Shown here: positions 8,635 through 17,783 of the stretch, in pieces
How the letters are laid out: every line of letters begins with the position of its first letter
How positions within the stretch are numbered: position 1 is the first letter of the stretch
Assembly: GCA_964342855.1 (NCBI GenBank)
Contig: CAYFIB010000007.1
Location: 44,704 to 108,703 of the forward strand
Length of the DNA: 64,000 nucleotides
Direction of reading: 5' to 3'
Source of the DNA: JBCBJX01 sp964342855
GTDB taxonomy: Bacteria > Pseudomonadota > Alphaproteobacteria > Caulobacterales > Parvularculaceae
Notes under the pieces: model-generated
Told to the model about the DNA's origin: nothing
Databases searched by the model: none
The model's input: the letters and a program-made list of their open reading frames with translations, nothing else
Made by a program: the position numbers and the translations under genes

Positions 8635-11600
8635 TCAGAAGCTGAGCTTCAGGCTGACCGCATAAACCCGCCCGAGGGTGTCGTAGATCGACGGGAAGGT
8701 GTTGCCGGAGTTGAACGACGTCGACCCCGTTTCGTTGCCGAGGATCGGCGGTTCGGTGTTGGCGATGTTGGTGATCAGCGCCGAGAAGTAGGCGTTGTCC
8801 GTCACCTGAGCGCCGAACGTCAGATCGTAGTAGTTCTGCGCGTCCACCTGCTGGAAGGCCGGGAAGAGGGCGGCCGCCTCGTTCGCCTGCGCTTCCATGG
8901 AGCCGATGCGGCGCCACAGGAACGAGGCGTCGAGCATGCCCTTGTTCCAGCCCGCGCGCATGGTGTGGCGGTACTGCGGAACCGGGTCGCAGGTGGTGCC
9001 ATACCTGCCGTTGCAGTCGACGACCGGTTGGGTCGACGTCGTCTGTAACTCGTTCGACAGGTAGAAGTTGGCGTTGTAGGCGAGGTTCAGTTCGCCAAGG
9101 GCGCCGAGATCGTTCGTGAGGCGATAGCCGATCTCGATGCCTTCCGCGCGGAAGTACTCGAAGTTGGTGAAGTAGGCCGGAGCGCCCGTACCGGAGACCG
9201 TCAGGGCGCCTCCGATCCGAACGACGCCGGCGCAGGCCACCGGATCGCCGATGACGTAGCAGGCGTCGAGCGCCTCCTGGCCCGTCGGCTCATCGATATA
9301 ATCCTCGATGTTGATGCGGTAGTAGTCCACCGACAGCACCATGTCGGCGAAGCTCGACGGCAGGCCGAAGGATTGCGGATCCATCTGCCAGACGAAGCCG
9401 GCCGTCCGTGTGCGGGCGGTTTCCGGATCAGCGATGTTGTTCGGGTCGGTGCCGTTGAAGACATTGACCTGACCGGAAATGATGTCCGGAACGACGCCGA
9501 CGAGGGACGCCGGAACGCCTGTCGCGACGCAGAGATTGAAGAGGTCCGAACCCGGAGCCGGCGGCGTCGGGTTGCCGACGGAGCAGGGGTCGAAGGTTGC
9601 GTTGTCGAGGCCGGTGGTGACCGGAGAACCGATCTCGCCGATATTCGGCGCCCGTACGGCCTGTTGCTCGGAGTACCGCAGACGGAAGCCGTCGAAGATT
9701 TCCCAGTTGAGGCCCGCCTTCCACGTGTCCGTCTCGCCCTGCACGGAGAAGTCGGAGTAGCGGTAGCCCGCCTCGACGGAAAGGCTTTCAAAGCCCGGTC
9801 GACCTTCGATCAGCGGAACGATGATTTCGCCATAGCCTTCCCAGACGGTGAACTCCGACTGGATCGGCAGACGGTTGCCGCCGGCGCCGCCCTGACAGCT
9901 GGTCGGGGCTTCTTTCAGGCAGTCATCCGGCGAGGAGCTTGCGAATTCACGACGGAACTCGAAGCCGCCCGCGACGGCGACGGGGTTTTCCGCCGCCGGG
10001 CTGACGACGCCATTGAGCGGACCGTTGATCGAACCGCCGACGACCGTCTGCTTCGCCAGCCGAACATCGTTGGCGATGGCGACGAAGAAGCCGCTATCGC
10101 GCTGCTCGGCCGTGATGGAGCCGACCGGACCGAAAATGTTGATCGGCGAGCAGGGGGCGTCTGTCGTCGCGCCTGTGACCGAAACGCACGCATTCGGATC
10201 AACCGTGTCGATGCCGAGCTGCAGGTTGCCGAGATTGGTGAAGCCGTCGCGCGTTTCGACGAAATCGCTTTCGCCATACTGCCACGAGAAGTCATACCGC
10301 CACTCGTCCAGCCCCGGCACGGCGCCTTTCACGCCCCAGACCAGCTGGAACTGGTCGGTGTCGAAGATGCTCGTACGCGGACCAAGCTCCAGCGTCCGAC
10401 GGCGCGCGGTGGAGAGGAACGCGTCGTTCTCATCGAAGACGCCGTCATTATTGACGTCCACGATGCCGGCGGCGGTAAAGCCGTTTGCGTCGCCGGGCGT
10501 TACGCCCGCCTGGCTGGCGGCGAAGGTGTTGAGGTCGTCGAGGATCGTCTGGCGTGTCGCCGTGGTGAAGAACGGGTTCATCACCGGGATGGTGAACGTC
10601 GCGCCGAAGGTACCGGACGGCGCGATCTGCGAGTCTACCGTCGTCGATGAGAAACCAGCGCGAATGTAAACATCCGCATACTCGTTGATCTCGTAATGCG
10701 CGGTCGCCATCGACTGCCAGCGCCGTTGCGGCGTCTGGTAGTAGTTGAACGGATTGAAGTTGAAGCGCGCGCACTCGCCCTGAACGAGCGAGAGATCGTC
10801 GCGGAACTGGTAGTTGTTGCCGCTTCTGAGGTTCAGGGTGGCGGGGATCGCCGTCGTTGAGCCGACGCCGCTGGAGTGCGCCGTGGTGAAGCCGGTGTTT
10901 CCTGAACAGTCGGCGGCCGGCGCAGGAGGCGCGGAGCCGAGGCCGGACCCGGTGGCTGAGGAGACGCCGAAGATGCCGTACTCGCGGTCAGCGAGAAGCA
11001 CCGGGTTGCGGTCCGTGTAGCCCGCAGCGATCACCGCATGGCCGCGGCCGCCATCGAGTTCGGCGCCCATAAGGACGGAGACGTCGTAAATCTCGCCTTC
11101 GCCTTCTTCAGTCCATGAATAGCCGGAATCGACTTCAAAGCCGACGAAGTCGTTGCGCAGGATGAAGTTGGTAGCGCCGGAAAGGGCGTCAGAGCCGTAC
11201 ACGGCGGAGGCGCCGCCGGTGACGATGTCGATCCGCTCCAGCATGATGACCGGAATGAAGTTGGTGTCGACGATGCCGTCGATATCGTGCGGATTGACGC
11301 GCTTGCCGTCGATCAGGATCAGGTTCCGCTCAGGGCCAAGGGCGCGCAGGTCGATCTCCGCGCGGCCGGCGGTGCCGTTGTTCACGTTCTGCCCGTCGCC
11401 CGGAATGGTGATCGGCAGGTCGCGGAAGACCCGTTCCACGTTCGAGGTGAATTTCTTGTCGATCTCTTCGATGCCGATCGTGTTGATCGGGCTCGTCGAG
11501 GTGATGTTCGGCTGCTGGATCCGCGTGCCGGTGACAACGACGACATCGCCTTCGGCGTCGTCGTCCGCATCCTGCGCGACGGCCGGCGCGACGACGGTCA

Positions 11601-11673
11601 TCGCTACGGCGATGGCGCTGGCGCCCGCGCCGAGGAGCAGTCGTTCGAACTCGGATTTTCTGGTGTGCGACAT
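8635..11673 (-). CDS. TonB-dependent outer-membrane receptor
   Basis: A 1012-aa outer-membrane active transporter. It has a signal peptide (residues 1-34, ending AVAQ), a TonB box-like DVVVVTGTRI at about 43-52, a plug domain with LGPERNLILIDGKRV, and a long beta-barrel closing with the aromatic C-terminus SLKLSF. It has no STN signalling domain. The GPERxLxLIDGxR plug signature and the size fit receptors common in Caulobacterales and sphingomonads, often tied to peptide or carbohydrate uptake; no siderophore genes are nearby. The ATG has GAGGG five bases upstream. It is divergent from a FecI/FecR/FecA-like operon and may be a target of that sigma factor (inference). The 415-bp leader side contains a terminator-like hairpin. 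Confidence 0.93.
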   Translation of the reverse strand: MSHTRKSEFERLLLGAGASAIAVAMTVVAPAVAQDADDDAEGDVVVVTGTRIQQPNITSTSPINTIGIEEIDKKFTSNVERVFRDLPITIPGDGQNVNNGTAGRAEIDLRALGPERNLILIDGKRVNPHDIDGIVDTNFIPVIMLERIDIVTGGASAVYGSDALSGATNFILRNDFVGFEVDSGYSWTEEGEGEIYDVSVLMGAELDGGRGHAVIAAGYTDRNPVLLADREYGIFGVSSATGSGLGSAPPAPAADCSGNTGFTTAHSSGVGSTTAIPATLNLRSGNNYQFRDDLSLVQGECARFNFNPFNYYQTPQRRWQSMATAHYEINEYADVYIRAGFSSTTVDSQIAPSGTFGATFTIPVMNPFFTTATRQTILDDLNTFAASQAGVTPGDANGFTAAGIVDVNNDGVFDENDAFLSTARRRTLELGPRTSIFDTDQFQLVWGVKGAVPGLDEWRYDFSWQYGESDFVETRDGFTNLGNLQLGIDTVDPNACVSVTGATTDAPCSPINIFGPVGSITAEQRDSGFFVAIANDVRLAKQTVVGGSINGPLNGVVSPAAENPVAVAGGFEFRREFASSSPDDCLKEAPTSCQGGAGGNRLPIQSEFTVWEGYGEIIVPLIEGRPGFESLSVEAGYRYSDFSVQGETDTWKAGLNWEIFDGFRLRYSEQQAVRAPNIGEIGSPVTTGLDNATFDPCSVGNPTPPAPGSDLFNLCVATGVPASLVGVVPDIISGQVNVFNGTDPNNIADPETARTRTAGFVWQMDPQSFGLPSSFADMVLSVDYYRINIEDYIDEPTGQEALDACYVIGDPVACAGVVRIGGALTVSGTGAPAYFTNFEYFRAEGIEIGYRLTNDLGALGELNLAYNANFYLSNELQTTSTQPVVDCNGRYGTTCDPVPQYRHTMRAGWNKGMLDASFLWRRIGSMEAQANEAAALFPAFQQVDAQNYYDLTFGAQVTDNAYFSALITNIANTEPPILGNETGSTSFNSGNTFPSIYDTLGRVYAVSLKLSF

Positions 11674-11891
11674 TCAGGCCCTCATGGATTTGCTGCATGG
11701 GGGCGGATCCCGACGCCAAAGACCCCTCTCGCGCCGTTCCGCCCTCAAGGCCCGGACACGCGAGGCGCGAAGTCCCGTAGTGGGACGCGACGGATCAGGC
11801 GCGGGGAGGGGACGAATGTGTCGGTTTTGCAACAGCGCCGTGGCCGGAGACGCTTGCGGGCGCGGTCATGCGCTGTCTAAGCTGAGCGAAC

Positions 11892-11928
11892 AAAAAAAGG
11901 CCGGTCCGCGCAGGACGCGGAACCGGCC
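11892..11928 (-). terminator. Intrinsic terminator-like hairpin upstream of the TonB receptor gene
   Basis: A GGCCGGT(C)CGCG stem pairs with CGCGGAACCGGCC, followed on the minus strand by seven consecutive T residues. It lies about 220 bp upstream of the receptor ATG on the same strand. It may end a short leader RNA or act as an attenuator. Confidence 0.6.
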
Positions 11929-11997
11929 ATAAAGTCCATCGTTAACAGCGGGTCGTCCCTGAGGGTCCATTGACGTCCCGACATGAAAGACACGGGA

Positions 11998-12032
11998 ACG
12001 GCCGCTCCCCTCAAAAGAGCCGCGGTTTTTTT
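11998..12032 (+). terminator. Terminator-like hairpin upstream of the sigma-factor gene
   Basis: An imperfect stem (ACGGCCGCTC with GAGCCGCGGT, two mismatches, loop CCCTCAAAA) is followed by a run of seven T residues on the plus strand, about 57 bp before the sigma-factor ATG. It may be an attenuator or the end of a short transcript. Confidence 0.45.
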
Positions 12033-12088
12033 CGTGTCGGTTTGTGTTCGGGCATGCGCGTTGCTGGTGAGCGACGTGCGAACGATGG

Positions 12089-12694
12089 ATGGCGCAGGTG
12101 CGGCAGAACCGATCAGATAGGCTGGAAGCCCTGGAAAAGGCCATTCGCGAGCATGACGGCATGCTCGTGCGCTGGCTGACCGCGCGCTTCGGCGACCGTG
12201 ATCTCGCCCGCGATGTGGCGCAATCGGCTTACCTCCGCGTCTGGCGCTTCGCCCAGGAGGGCGAGGTTGAGAACCCGCGCACGCTCCTTTTCAAAACGGC
12301 CTCAAATCTCGCAGCGAACGAGTTCCGCTCCCGCTCCCTGCGACGGCGCCATCACGCGCCGCTCGCGAACGGAGCGGAGGATGAGGCGCGCGAGATCCCG
12401 TGCGACGCCCCGTCGCCGGAGCAGGCGGCCTCAGCGCGCGAAGACGCGCGGCTTTCGGTCGAAATCATTCGGGGACTGCCAGACAAGGTGCGCCGCGCCT
12501 TCGTCATGAGCCGGTTTCAGGACATGTCGTATTCGGAGATCGCCGCCGCCCTCGGCGTCTCCGTCAGCAGCGTGGAAAAATACATAATTACGGCGCTGAA
12601 AACGCTGCGCAGTGCAATGGAAGCCCAAAAAGACGCCGACGTCATCGCGTTCCCCGAGAAACGCGAGCGATCGGCGCGGGCTGATGAGCGATGA
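12089..12694 (+). CDS. ECF RNA polymerase sigma factor, FecI-like
   Basis: A 201-aa extracytoplasmic-function sigma factor. Region 2 is seen around residues 25-50 (LVRWLTARFGDRDLARDV and AYLRVWRF). Region 4 lies at about 130-180 with LPDKVRRAFVMSRFQDMSYS and the recognition helix VSVSSVEKYIITALKTLR, which closely matches FecI-type factors. Its stop overlaps the start of a FecR-like anti-sigma gene (ATGA), and an STN-bearing TonB receptor follows, so this is a cell-surface signalling operon. The ATG at 12089 has no good ribosome-binding site; nearby alternatives (GTG 12098) cannot be excluded. It probably directs transcription of the downstream receptor and perhaps of the divergent TonB receptor. 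Confidence 0.9.
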   Translation: MAQVRQNRSDRLEALEKAIREHDGMLVRWLTARFGDRDLARDVAQSAYLRVWRFAQEGEVENPRTLLFKTASNLAANEFRSRSLRRRHHAPLANGAEDEAREIPCDAPSPEQAASAREDARLSVEIIRGLPDKVRRAFVMSRFQDMSYSEIAAALGVSVSSVEKYIITALKTLRSAMEAQKDADVIAFPEKRERSARADER

Positions 12695-13698
12695 GGACTG
12701 GTATGAGCAAAGAGACGCAGGCGGATCGCCGCCGGGAAGATGAGGCCGCCCGTTGGGCCGCGCGCCGGCTCGGCGGGCCGGCTTCCGCGCGCGAGGAGCG
12801 GGCGTTCGAAGCCTGGATGCGCGATGAGGCGAACGCTGACGCCTATCGCGCGTTCGAGCAGGCGTCGGGCGCGCTCGATCATGCGGCGGACGATCTTCTG
12901 GCCGAAGCGCTCGCTGAGGACCTGGAAGACTTCACTCGCGAAACGGAGCGTCGGCGCCGACCGCTGGTTCTCGGCGCCATGGCGATGGCGGCTTCGCTCG
13001 TCGCGGCGGTGGTCGTGACCCTCGGCGTCTTCGTCGATCTGAACGGCGTTTCGGAGCCCGCCCATTACGCGACGGCTCTTGGCGAACGGCGGACGGTGAC
13101 GCTGGAGGACGGAAGCCGCGTCGCGCTGAATACGGACAGCGCGGTGGAGGTCGTCTATTCGCGCGCCGCGCGCTCGGTCGAGTTCTCCTCCGGCGAGGCG
13201 ATGTTCGATGTCGAGCGGGACGAGACGCGGCCATTCCGCGTGGCGACGGCGTTCGGCGCGGTGGAGGTGCTCGGCACCAGCTTCAACATCCGCGCGGATG
13301 CGCGCGAGACCGTCATCTCCGTCGTCAGCGGCCGCGTGCGTGCGACCGGCGCGGATGGCCGCGATGTCGTGCTGGGCGCGGGCGATCGTCTGGTCCTCAA
13401 CGTGAACGGATCGAGCCCCGTCACGCGGTTCGACGCTGACCGGCTGCTCGCCTGGCGGCGCGGCGTCGCGCGGTTCGAGGCGCGCCCTCTCTCGGAGGTG
13501 ACGGCGGAGCTCAACCGGTATTTCGATCCGCCGATCCTCGTGGGCGATTCGTCGCTTCGGGACTTCCCCGTCACCGGCGAGTTCGACCTCAATGATCGCG
13601 AGACCGCGATCCGCGGGCTGTCGCTGGCGTTCGGACTGGACGTTCTGGAGACGGATGCAGGCGCGGTGCTCGTTCGGGGCCCTGCGCTGAAAGACTGA
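12691..13698 (+). CDS. FecR-family anti-sigma factor / sigma regulator
   Basis: A 335-aa inner-membrane protein. An N-terminal cytoplasmic DUF4880 segment (AARWAARRLGGPASAREERA, about residues 15-60) should hold the sigma factor. A transmembrane helix follows at about 90-112 (LGAMAMAASLVAAVVVTLGV). The periplasmic FecR domain has RTVTLEDGSRVALNTDS and FEVLGTSFNIRA-like motifs. The C-terminal 80 residues resemble the DUF4974/STN module that contacts the receptor. It overlaps the sigma gene by four bases. A second ATG at 12703, with GAGG six bases upstream, is an equally good start. It carries the signal from the STN-bearing TonB receptor encoded 17 bp downstream to the sigma factor. Confidence 0.92.
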   Translation: MRTGMSKETQADRRREDEAARWAARRLGGPASAREERAFEAWMRDEANADAYRAFEQASGALDHAADDLLAEALAEDLEDFTRETERRRRPLVLGAMAMAASLVAAVVVTLGVFVDLNGVSEPAHYATALGERRTVTLEDGSRVALNTDSAVEVVYSRAARSVEFSSGEAMFDVERDETRPFRVATAFGAVEVLGTSFNIRADARETVISVVSGRVRATGADGRDVVLGAGDRLVLNVNGSSPVTRFDADRLLAWRRGVARFEARPLSEVTAELNRYFDPPILVGDSSLRDFPVTGEFDLNDRETAIRGLSLAFGLDVLETDAGAVLVRGPALKD

Positions 13699-13715
13699 CG
13701 GGAGGCAGTGGCGGC

Positions 13716-16700
13716 ATGTTCTTCGCCGGACCCATGGCGATCGCGATGATGCTGGCGTCGGTGAACATCGCCGAGCCGGCGGAGCCTGCAGCCGCGAAAA
13801 CGGCGGCGCCGGCGAAGCTCCGTCCGTTGTCGGAGGTCATCTCATCGGTCAGCGAGCGGACGGGGTATTCCTTCATTGTCGACGCGCGCCTTCTCGATGG
13901 TCGCGTCATGCCGCCAATCACGCGGCGGCGTCCGAGCGAACGGCTCCTGCGCCAGCGGTTCGCGCAGCTCGATCTCGATCTCCACCGCGTCGGCGCGACG
14001 ACCTACGCCGTCACCCAGGCGCCGAAGCCGGTGGTTCTTGCGGCGGCCGCTGCGAGCGCGCCGTCCATGGGGCCGGAAACCATCATCGTCACCGGCGCGG
14101 CCGCGGCGGGTCTCGCCTCGCGCTCGCTCTACGACGTCGATGAAGACCTCCTGGCAGCGCTGGCGACCGGCTCGACGGCGGATGCGGTGTACGACATACC
14201 GGTTTCGCTCGCTTCGGTGACGGCGGCGAATACGGCGCTCTACGGTACGACGGCGGGGCTGAACCTCATCGACCTTCGCGGATTCGGACCGGAGCGCTCG
14301 CTGGTCCTCATGGACGGCCGCCGACGGACGGTTTTTTCCGGCGGCAACGGCACCATCGCGGGCGTCGACCTCAACTCCATCGCCGCGCCGTTTCTGGAGC
14401 GTATCGAGGTCGGCCCGTCTGCGGGCGGCGCGTGGATCGGCGCGGAGGCGGTGGCGGGCGCGGTCAACTTCGTCACGCGCGATGATGTCGACGGCGTCGA
14501 AATCGGCGCGCGGTACGGGCTGTCTGAGCTCGGAGACGCCCAGGAAATCGAGGCCTATGTCCTCGCGGGCGGCGGGTTTTCAAACGGCGCGGGGGCGATC
14601 ACCGCCGGCCTCGCTTATGCGCGCGAAGACGGCCTTCTGGGTCGGGACCGTCCGTTGACGGAGGAGGCCTATGGCTTCGCCCTCGACGGTCGGACATCAA
14701 CTGACCCGAACGCGGAGTTTCTGCCGGGTTTCGGCGGCAGTTCGCTGACGCCGAACGGTCAGATCGCTGGCTTGGTCGTCGCCGGCGAGGTCTACCCGAC
14801 CTTTGGCGCGCTCGTGCTCGACGGCGCGGGCGGCGCGGAGCCGAATGAGGGCCGCCTCGACCAGCTATACAACTGGGCGGGCGTCTCGAGCTTGATCCTC
14901 CCGAATGAACGCGTGACGGGCCTCTTCAAGGTCGCCCGTGAATTCGCGGACGGCTTCGAGGCCAGTCTTTCCGTGCACGCCGGGTGGTCGCGCACGGACG
15001 TCACCCTCGCGCCGACGCCGACCAGCATCTTCCGCGGCGGCGACCCTGTGGTCGCTGACGCGATCATCCTCCCCATCGACCACCCGAGCGTGACGTCCGC
15101 CGTGCGCGACGCCGTGACCACGCATTACGGGCCGGGCGTCGAAGGTCTGGCGATCACCCGCCGGTTCCTCGAACTCGGCGCGCGCCGTCGTCAAACCGAC
15201 CGGTATTATGGCGATCTCTACGCCGGGTTGGAGCGCGTCGGCGAGACGTCCCGTTTCGCGCTCGGATACCGATACGGGCGCAACGAAGCTGTCTCGAACC
15301 AGTTCAACCGGATCGACCGCACACGATTACTGACCGCCGCCGATCCAGTCGCCTGCGCCGCCGACGCCGCTTGCACGCCGGTCGATCTCATCACCCTCGG
15401 CGGCGTAACGCCCGCCGCCGCCGACTATATCCGTGCGGAAAGTCTCGGTCGGCGGATCCTTCTTCAGGAGCATGAGGGAACCATCGACGGCGAGCGAGAG
15501 ACGGGGCTCTTCACCTTCCGCGCGGGCGCGGTCGGCCGCTGGACGCAAATCGACGACGACGGCGCCGACTTCACCGCCAGCGACGTGATCGGCGCTTTCG
15601 ACAGCCCGGAGCAGACGGCCGATCTCGCCACGGGCGAGCTGCATGGCGCTGTCGAGCTATCGCCGACGAGCCTCGGTGCTGTCGGATCCATCAGCGGCGT
15701 CGTCGGCGCCCGGCTGGTCGCGACCGATGCGACCGCCGCCGCGCCGATCGTCGCGGGATCGCTTGAATGGCGGCCGGTCGAAGCGTTTGCGCTTTTCGCC
15801 GAAGCTGAACGCGGCGCCCGTCCCCCCAATCTCTGGGAGCTCTACGCTGTCGGCGTCGTGGAGCAGCAATTTGTGCGAGACCCCTGCGGCGCACCCGACA
15901 AGCAGGTCGTGATCGACAATTGCGCGAGCGCGGGGCCCCTCGGCGTCTCGACCGGTTTCGCCCAGTCAGATTTCCTGGCGGCGGGCGGTTTTCTCGGAAA
16001 CCCCGATCTGAAATCGGAAGAAACACGCTTCTGGAGCGCGGGCTTTGAGGCCACGCTGAGAGAAGACTTATGGATCGCTCCCGGTCGACTTCATGTGCGC
16101 GCGGCTTGGCTCGATCATCGCATCGACAATTTTGTCAGCGGCGTCGACGACACCCTGGACAAGTGCTTTCAAAGCGTCGGCCTGAGCGATCCGGCATGCG
16201 GCGCGAACGCGTTGTCCGGCGAGCCGCTTATTCAACGCGATCCGCTGACGGAGCAAATTTCGTTTGTCGGCACGACGCTTCGCAACAACAGCGTGTTCGA
16301 ATGGCGCGGCGTGGACGCGGAAGTGAGCCTGGAACTGGAGCCGGCCGGCCTGCCCATAGTCGACCGGCTCTGGCTGAGCGCGCGCCACGCCTATCTGGAA
16401 GAAGCGCGCCTCGACATGGCGGACAGCGCCGAGGAGTTGACCGGCGACCCGAATTTTCCGCGTCACCGCACGCTTATCGCAGCAGGCGCGGAAAGCGGCG
16501 ATGTCGCGCTTTCCGCACTGGTCACCCGCCGCGGCGCGGTGCGCAGTGCGGACTACGAAGGTCCGATTGCGGATATTCCGGCATTTACACGCGTTGATCT
16601 GTCCGCCCGCTATAACGGCCTTGAGCGCACGGCGCTCATCGTGACGGTCGAGAACCTTCTGGATGTCGATCCGCCCATCGCGGCGACGAGCGAAGCGGGA

Positions 16701-16769
16701 AACGTGCTCGCTCAACACTATGATGTCGTCGGGCGACGTTTTTCGATCGCACTCACGACGTCGTTTTGA
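13716..16769 (+). CDS. TonB-dependent receptor/transducer with N-terminal STN domain (FecA-like)
   Basis: A 1017-aa outer-membrane receptor. A weak signal peptide (about residues 1-25) precedes an STN domain (about 36-107, including LSEVISSVSERTGYSFIVD), the periplasmic module that contacts FecR proteins. A TonB box-like ETIIVTG follows at about 124, then a plug with LRGFGPERSLVLMDGRRR, and a barrel ending FSIALTTSF. Gene order and the STN domain make it the signal receiver of the sigma/anti-sigma pair just upstream. Its plug signature matches the divergent receptor's, so both probably recognise a related class of ligand. No iron-siderophore genes are present, so an organic substrate is plausible. 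The GGGAGG before the start supports the chosen ATG. Confidence 0.92.
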   Translation: MFFAGPMAIAMMLASVNIAEPAEPAAAKTAAPAKLRPLSEVISSVSERTGYSFIVDARLLDGRVMPPITRRRPSERLLRQRFAQLDLDLHRVGATTYAVTQAPKPVVLAAAAASAPSMGPETIIVTGAAAAGLASRSLYDVDEDLLAALATGSTADAVYDIPVSLASVTAANTALYGTTAGLNLIDLRGFGPERSLVLMDGRRRTVFSGGNGTIAGVDLNSIAAPFLERIEVGPSAGGAWIGAEAVAGAVNFVTRDDVDGVEIGARYGLSELGDAQEIEAYVLAGGGFSNGAGAITAGLAYAREDGLLGRDRPLTEEAYGFALDGRTSTDPNAEFLPGFGGSSLTPNGQIAGLVVAGEVYPTFGALVLDGAGGAEPNEGRLDQLYNWAGVSSLILPNERVTGLFKVAREFADGFEASLSVHAGWSRTDVTLAPTPTSIFRGGDPVVADAIILPIDHPSVTSAVRDAVTTHYGPGVEGLAITRRFLELGARRRQTDRYYGDLYAGLERVGETSRFALGYRYGRNEAVSNQFNRIDRTRLLTAADPVACAADAACTPVDLITLGGVTPAAADYIRAESLGRRILLQEHEGTIDGERETGLFTFRAGAVGRWTQIDDDGADFTASDVIGAFDSPEQTADLATGELHGAVELSPTSLGAVGSISGVVGARLVATDATAAAPIVAGSLEWRPVEAFALFAEAERGARPPNLWELYAVGVVEQQFVRDPCGAPDKQVVIDNCASAGPLGVSTGFAQSDFLAAGGFLGNPDLKSEETRFWSAGFEATLREDLWIAPGRLHVRAAWLDHRIDNFVSGVDDTLDKCFQSVGLSDPACGANALSGEPLIQRDPLTEQISFVGTTLRNNSVFEWRGVDAEVSLELEPAGLPIVDRLWLSARHAYLEEARLDMADSAEELTGDPNFPRHRTLIAAGAESGDVALSALVTRRGAVRSADYEGPIADIPAFTRVDLSARYNGLERTALIVTVENLLDVDPPIAATSEAGNVLAQHYDVVGRRFSIALTTSF

Positions 16770-16799
16770 CGCTGCAGGGTTCAGTTCAAATGGATAGCT

Positions 16800-16873
16800 T
16801 GGAGGCCACGGCCGGAATCGAACCGGCGTACACGGCTTTGCAGGCCGCTGCGTCACCACTCCGCCACGTGGCC
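16800..16873 (-). tRNA. tRNA-Cys (GCA)
   Basis: A complete cloverleaf on the minus strand: acceptor GGCCACG pairing with CGTGGCC, anticodon loop CTGCAAA (anticodon GCA), T-loop GGTTCGATTCC, the discriminator U expected of tRNA-Cys, and an encoded CCA end. Length 74 nt. No integrase or attachment-site duplication is nearby. Confidence 0.95.
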
Positions 16874-17048
16874 GCCCAAGGACGCGAGTGATAGCCCGCT
16901 GAAGCGGGAGGGTCAAAAGGAAAGCGGCGGCGGGGGCGAGGGGGCCGCATTGCAGTCCGCGCGAACGGGCCATAATGAAGAGCGCCGCTCGCTTCGGCTG
17001 CGTTTTACGTACGAAACAGCCCCGAGAACCAACCCTGAGAGAGCTCCG

Positions 17049-17699
17049 ATGGATTACGCCCGCGCCCGCAAGCACATGGTCGACAGCCAGGTTCGTCCGG
17101 ACAACGTGACCGACCGTCGGCTCATTCACGCCATGAGCGATGTCGCGCGTGAACGCTTCGCGCCGTCCGATCAGGCGACGCTCGTCTATTCCGACACGAT
17201 CCTGAAGCTTGCTGACACGCGAGCGATGATGGCGCCGCGCGATTTCGCGAAACTGGTCGACGCCGCCGAGATTGGCCCGGGCGACGCCATCCTCGATATC
17301 GCCTGCGGGCTCGGGTACTCCACGGCGGTTCTCGCCCGTCTCGGCGAAGCGGTGGTCGCCGTCGAAGCGGACGAAGCGCTGGCGACGAAAGCGGAGGCGA
17401 ACCTCGCCGCGGCGGGCGTCGACACGGCCGCCGTCATCACCGGCGATCTGGTGAAAGGCGCGCCGGATCAGGGGCCGTTCAACGTCATCATCATCGAAGG
17501 CGCCGTGGAGCGCGAGCCGGACGCCCTGAAAGCGCAGCTCGCCGACGGCGGCCGGCTTCTTTTCGTGCGCCGCGACGGCGCCGTCGGCAAAGCCGTTCTG
17601 GTCGTGCGAACCGGCGACCGCTTCGGCGAGCGAACGCTTTTCAACAGCGCTGCGCCCCTCCTTGCGGAATACCGTCGCGAACCCGAATTCGTATTTTAA
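17049..17699 (+). CDS. Protein-L-isoaspartate O-methyltransferase family protein
   Basis: A 216-aa class I SAM-dependent methyltransferase of the Pcm family, which repairs isoaspartyl residues by carboxyl methylation. It has the family N-terminus MVDSQVRPDNVTDRRLIHAM and SAM motif I LDIACGLGYSTAVLARL. It is shorter than typical Pcm and belongs to the version regularly found in front of tolC in alphaproteobacteria, whose substrate is less certain. The ATG at 17049 begins the conserved N-terminus and follows GAGAG; upstream in-frame sequence to 16950 lacks any family similarity. The downstream genes tolC, popZ and valS lie in the same direction. Confidence 0.88.
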   Translation: MDYARARKHMVDSQVRPDNVTDRRLIHAMSDVARERFAPSDQATLVYSDTILKLADTRAMMAPRDFAKLVDAAEIGPGDAILDIACGLGYSTAVLARLGEAVVAVEADEALATKAEANLAAAGVDTAAVITGDLVKGAPDQGPFNVIIIEGAVEREPDALKAQLADGGRLLFVRRDGAVGKAVLVVRTGDRFGERTLFNSAAPLLAEYRREPEFVF

Positions 17700-17783
17700 C
17701 CAAGGCGTGGTCTGTACGGGCGGGCGGCGCTAACTATATGGCGTAAAGATCGACGGGCGCGCGGCGCCCCGCAGGAGAGTATT

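Larger units (their letters stand above)
11674..12088. other. Divergent intergenic region between TonB receptor and sigma-factor operon
   Basis: A 415-bp gap without a credible coding frame. Its contents are two outward-facing hairpins with T-runs (11892-11928 on the minus strand and 11998-12032 on the plus strand). Promoters for both divergent units should lie here, but I cannot assign -35/-10 boxes with confidence. Confidence 0.6.

Noticed and set aside
15691..16026. Minus-strand Arg-rich frames inside the second TonB receptor
   Set aside because: They are out-of-frame shadows of a continuous receptor gene and show no start signals.
16800..16873. tRNA-Cys as a possible integration site
   Set aside because: No integrase, no duplicated tRNA 3' end and no phage genes are found on either side; the same holds for tRNA-Thr at 28192-28266.
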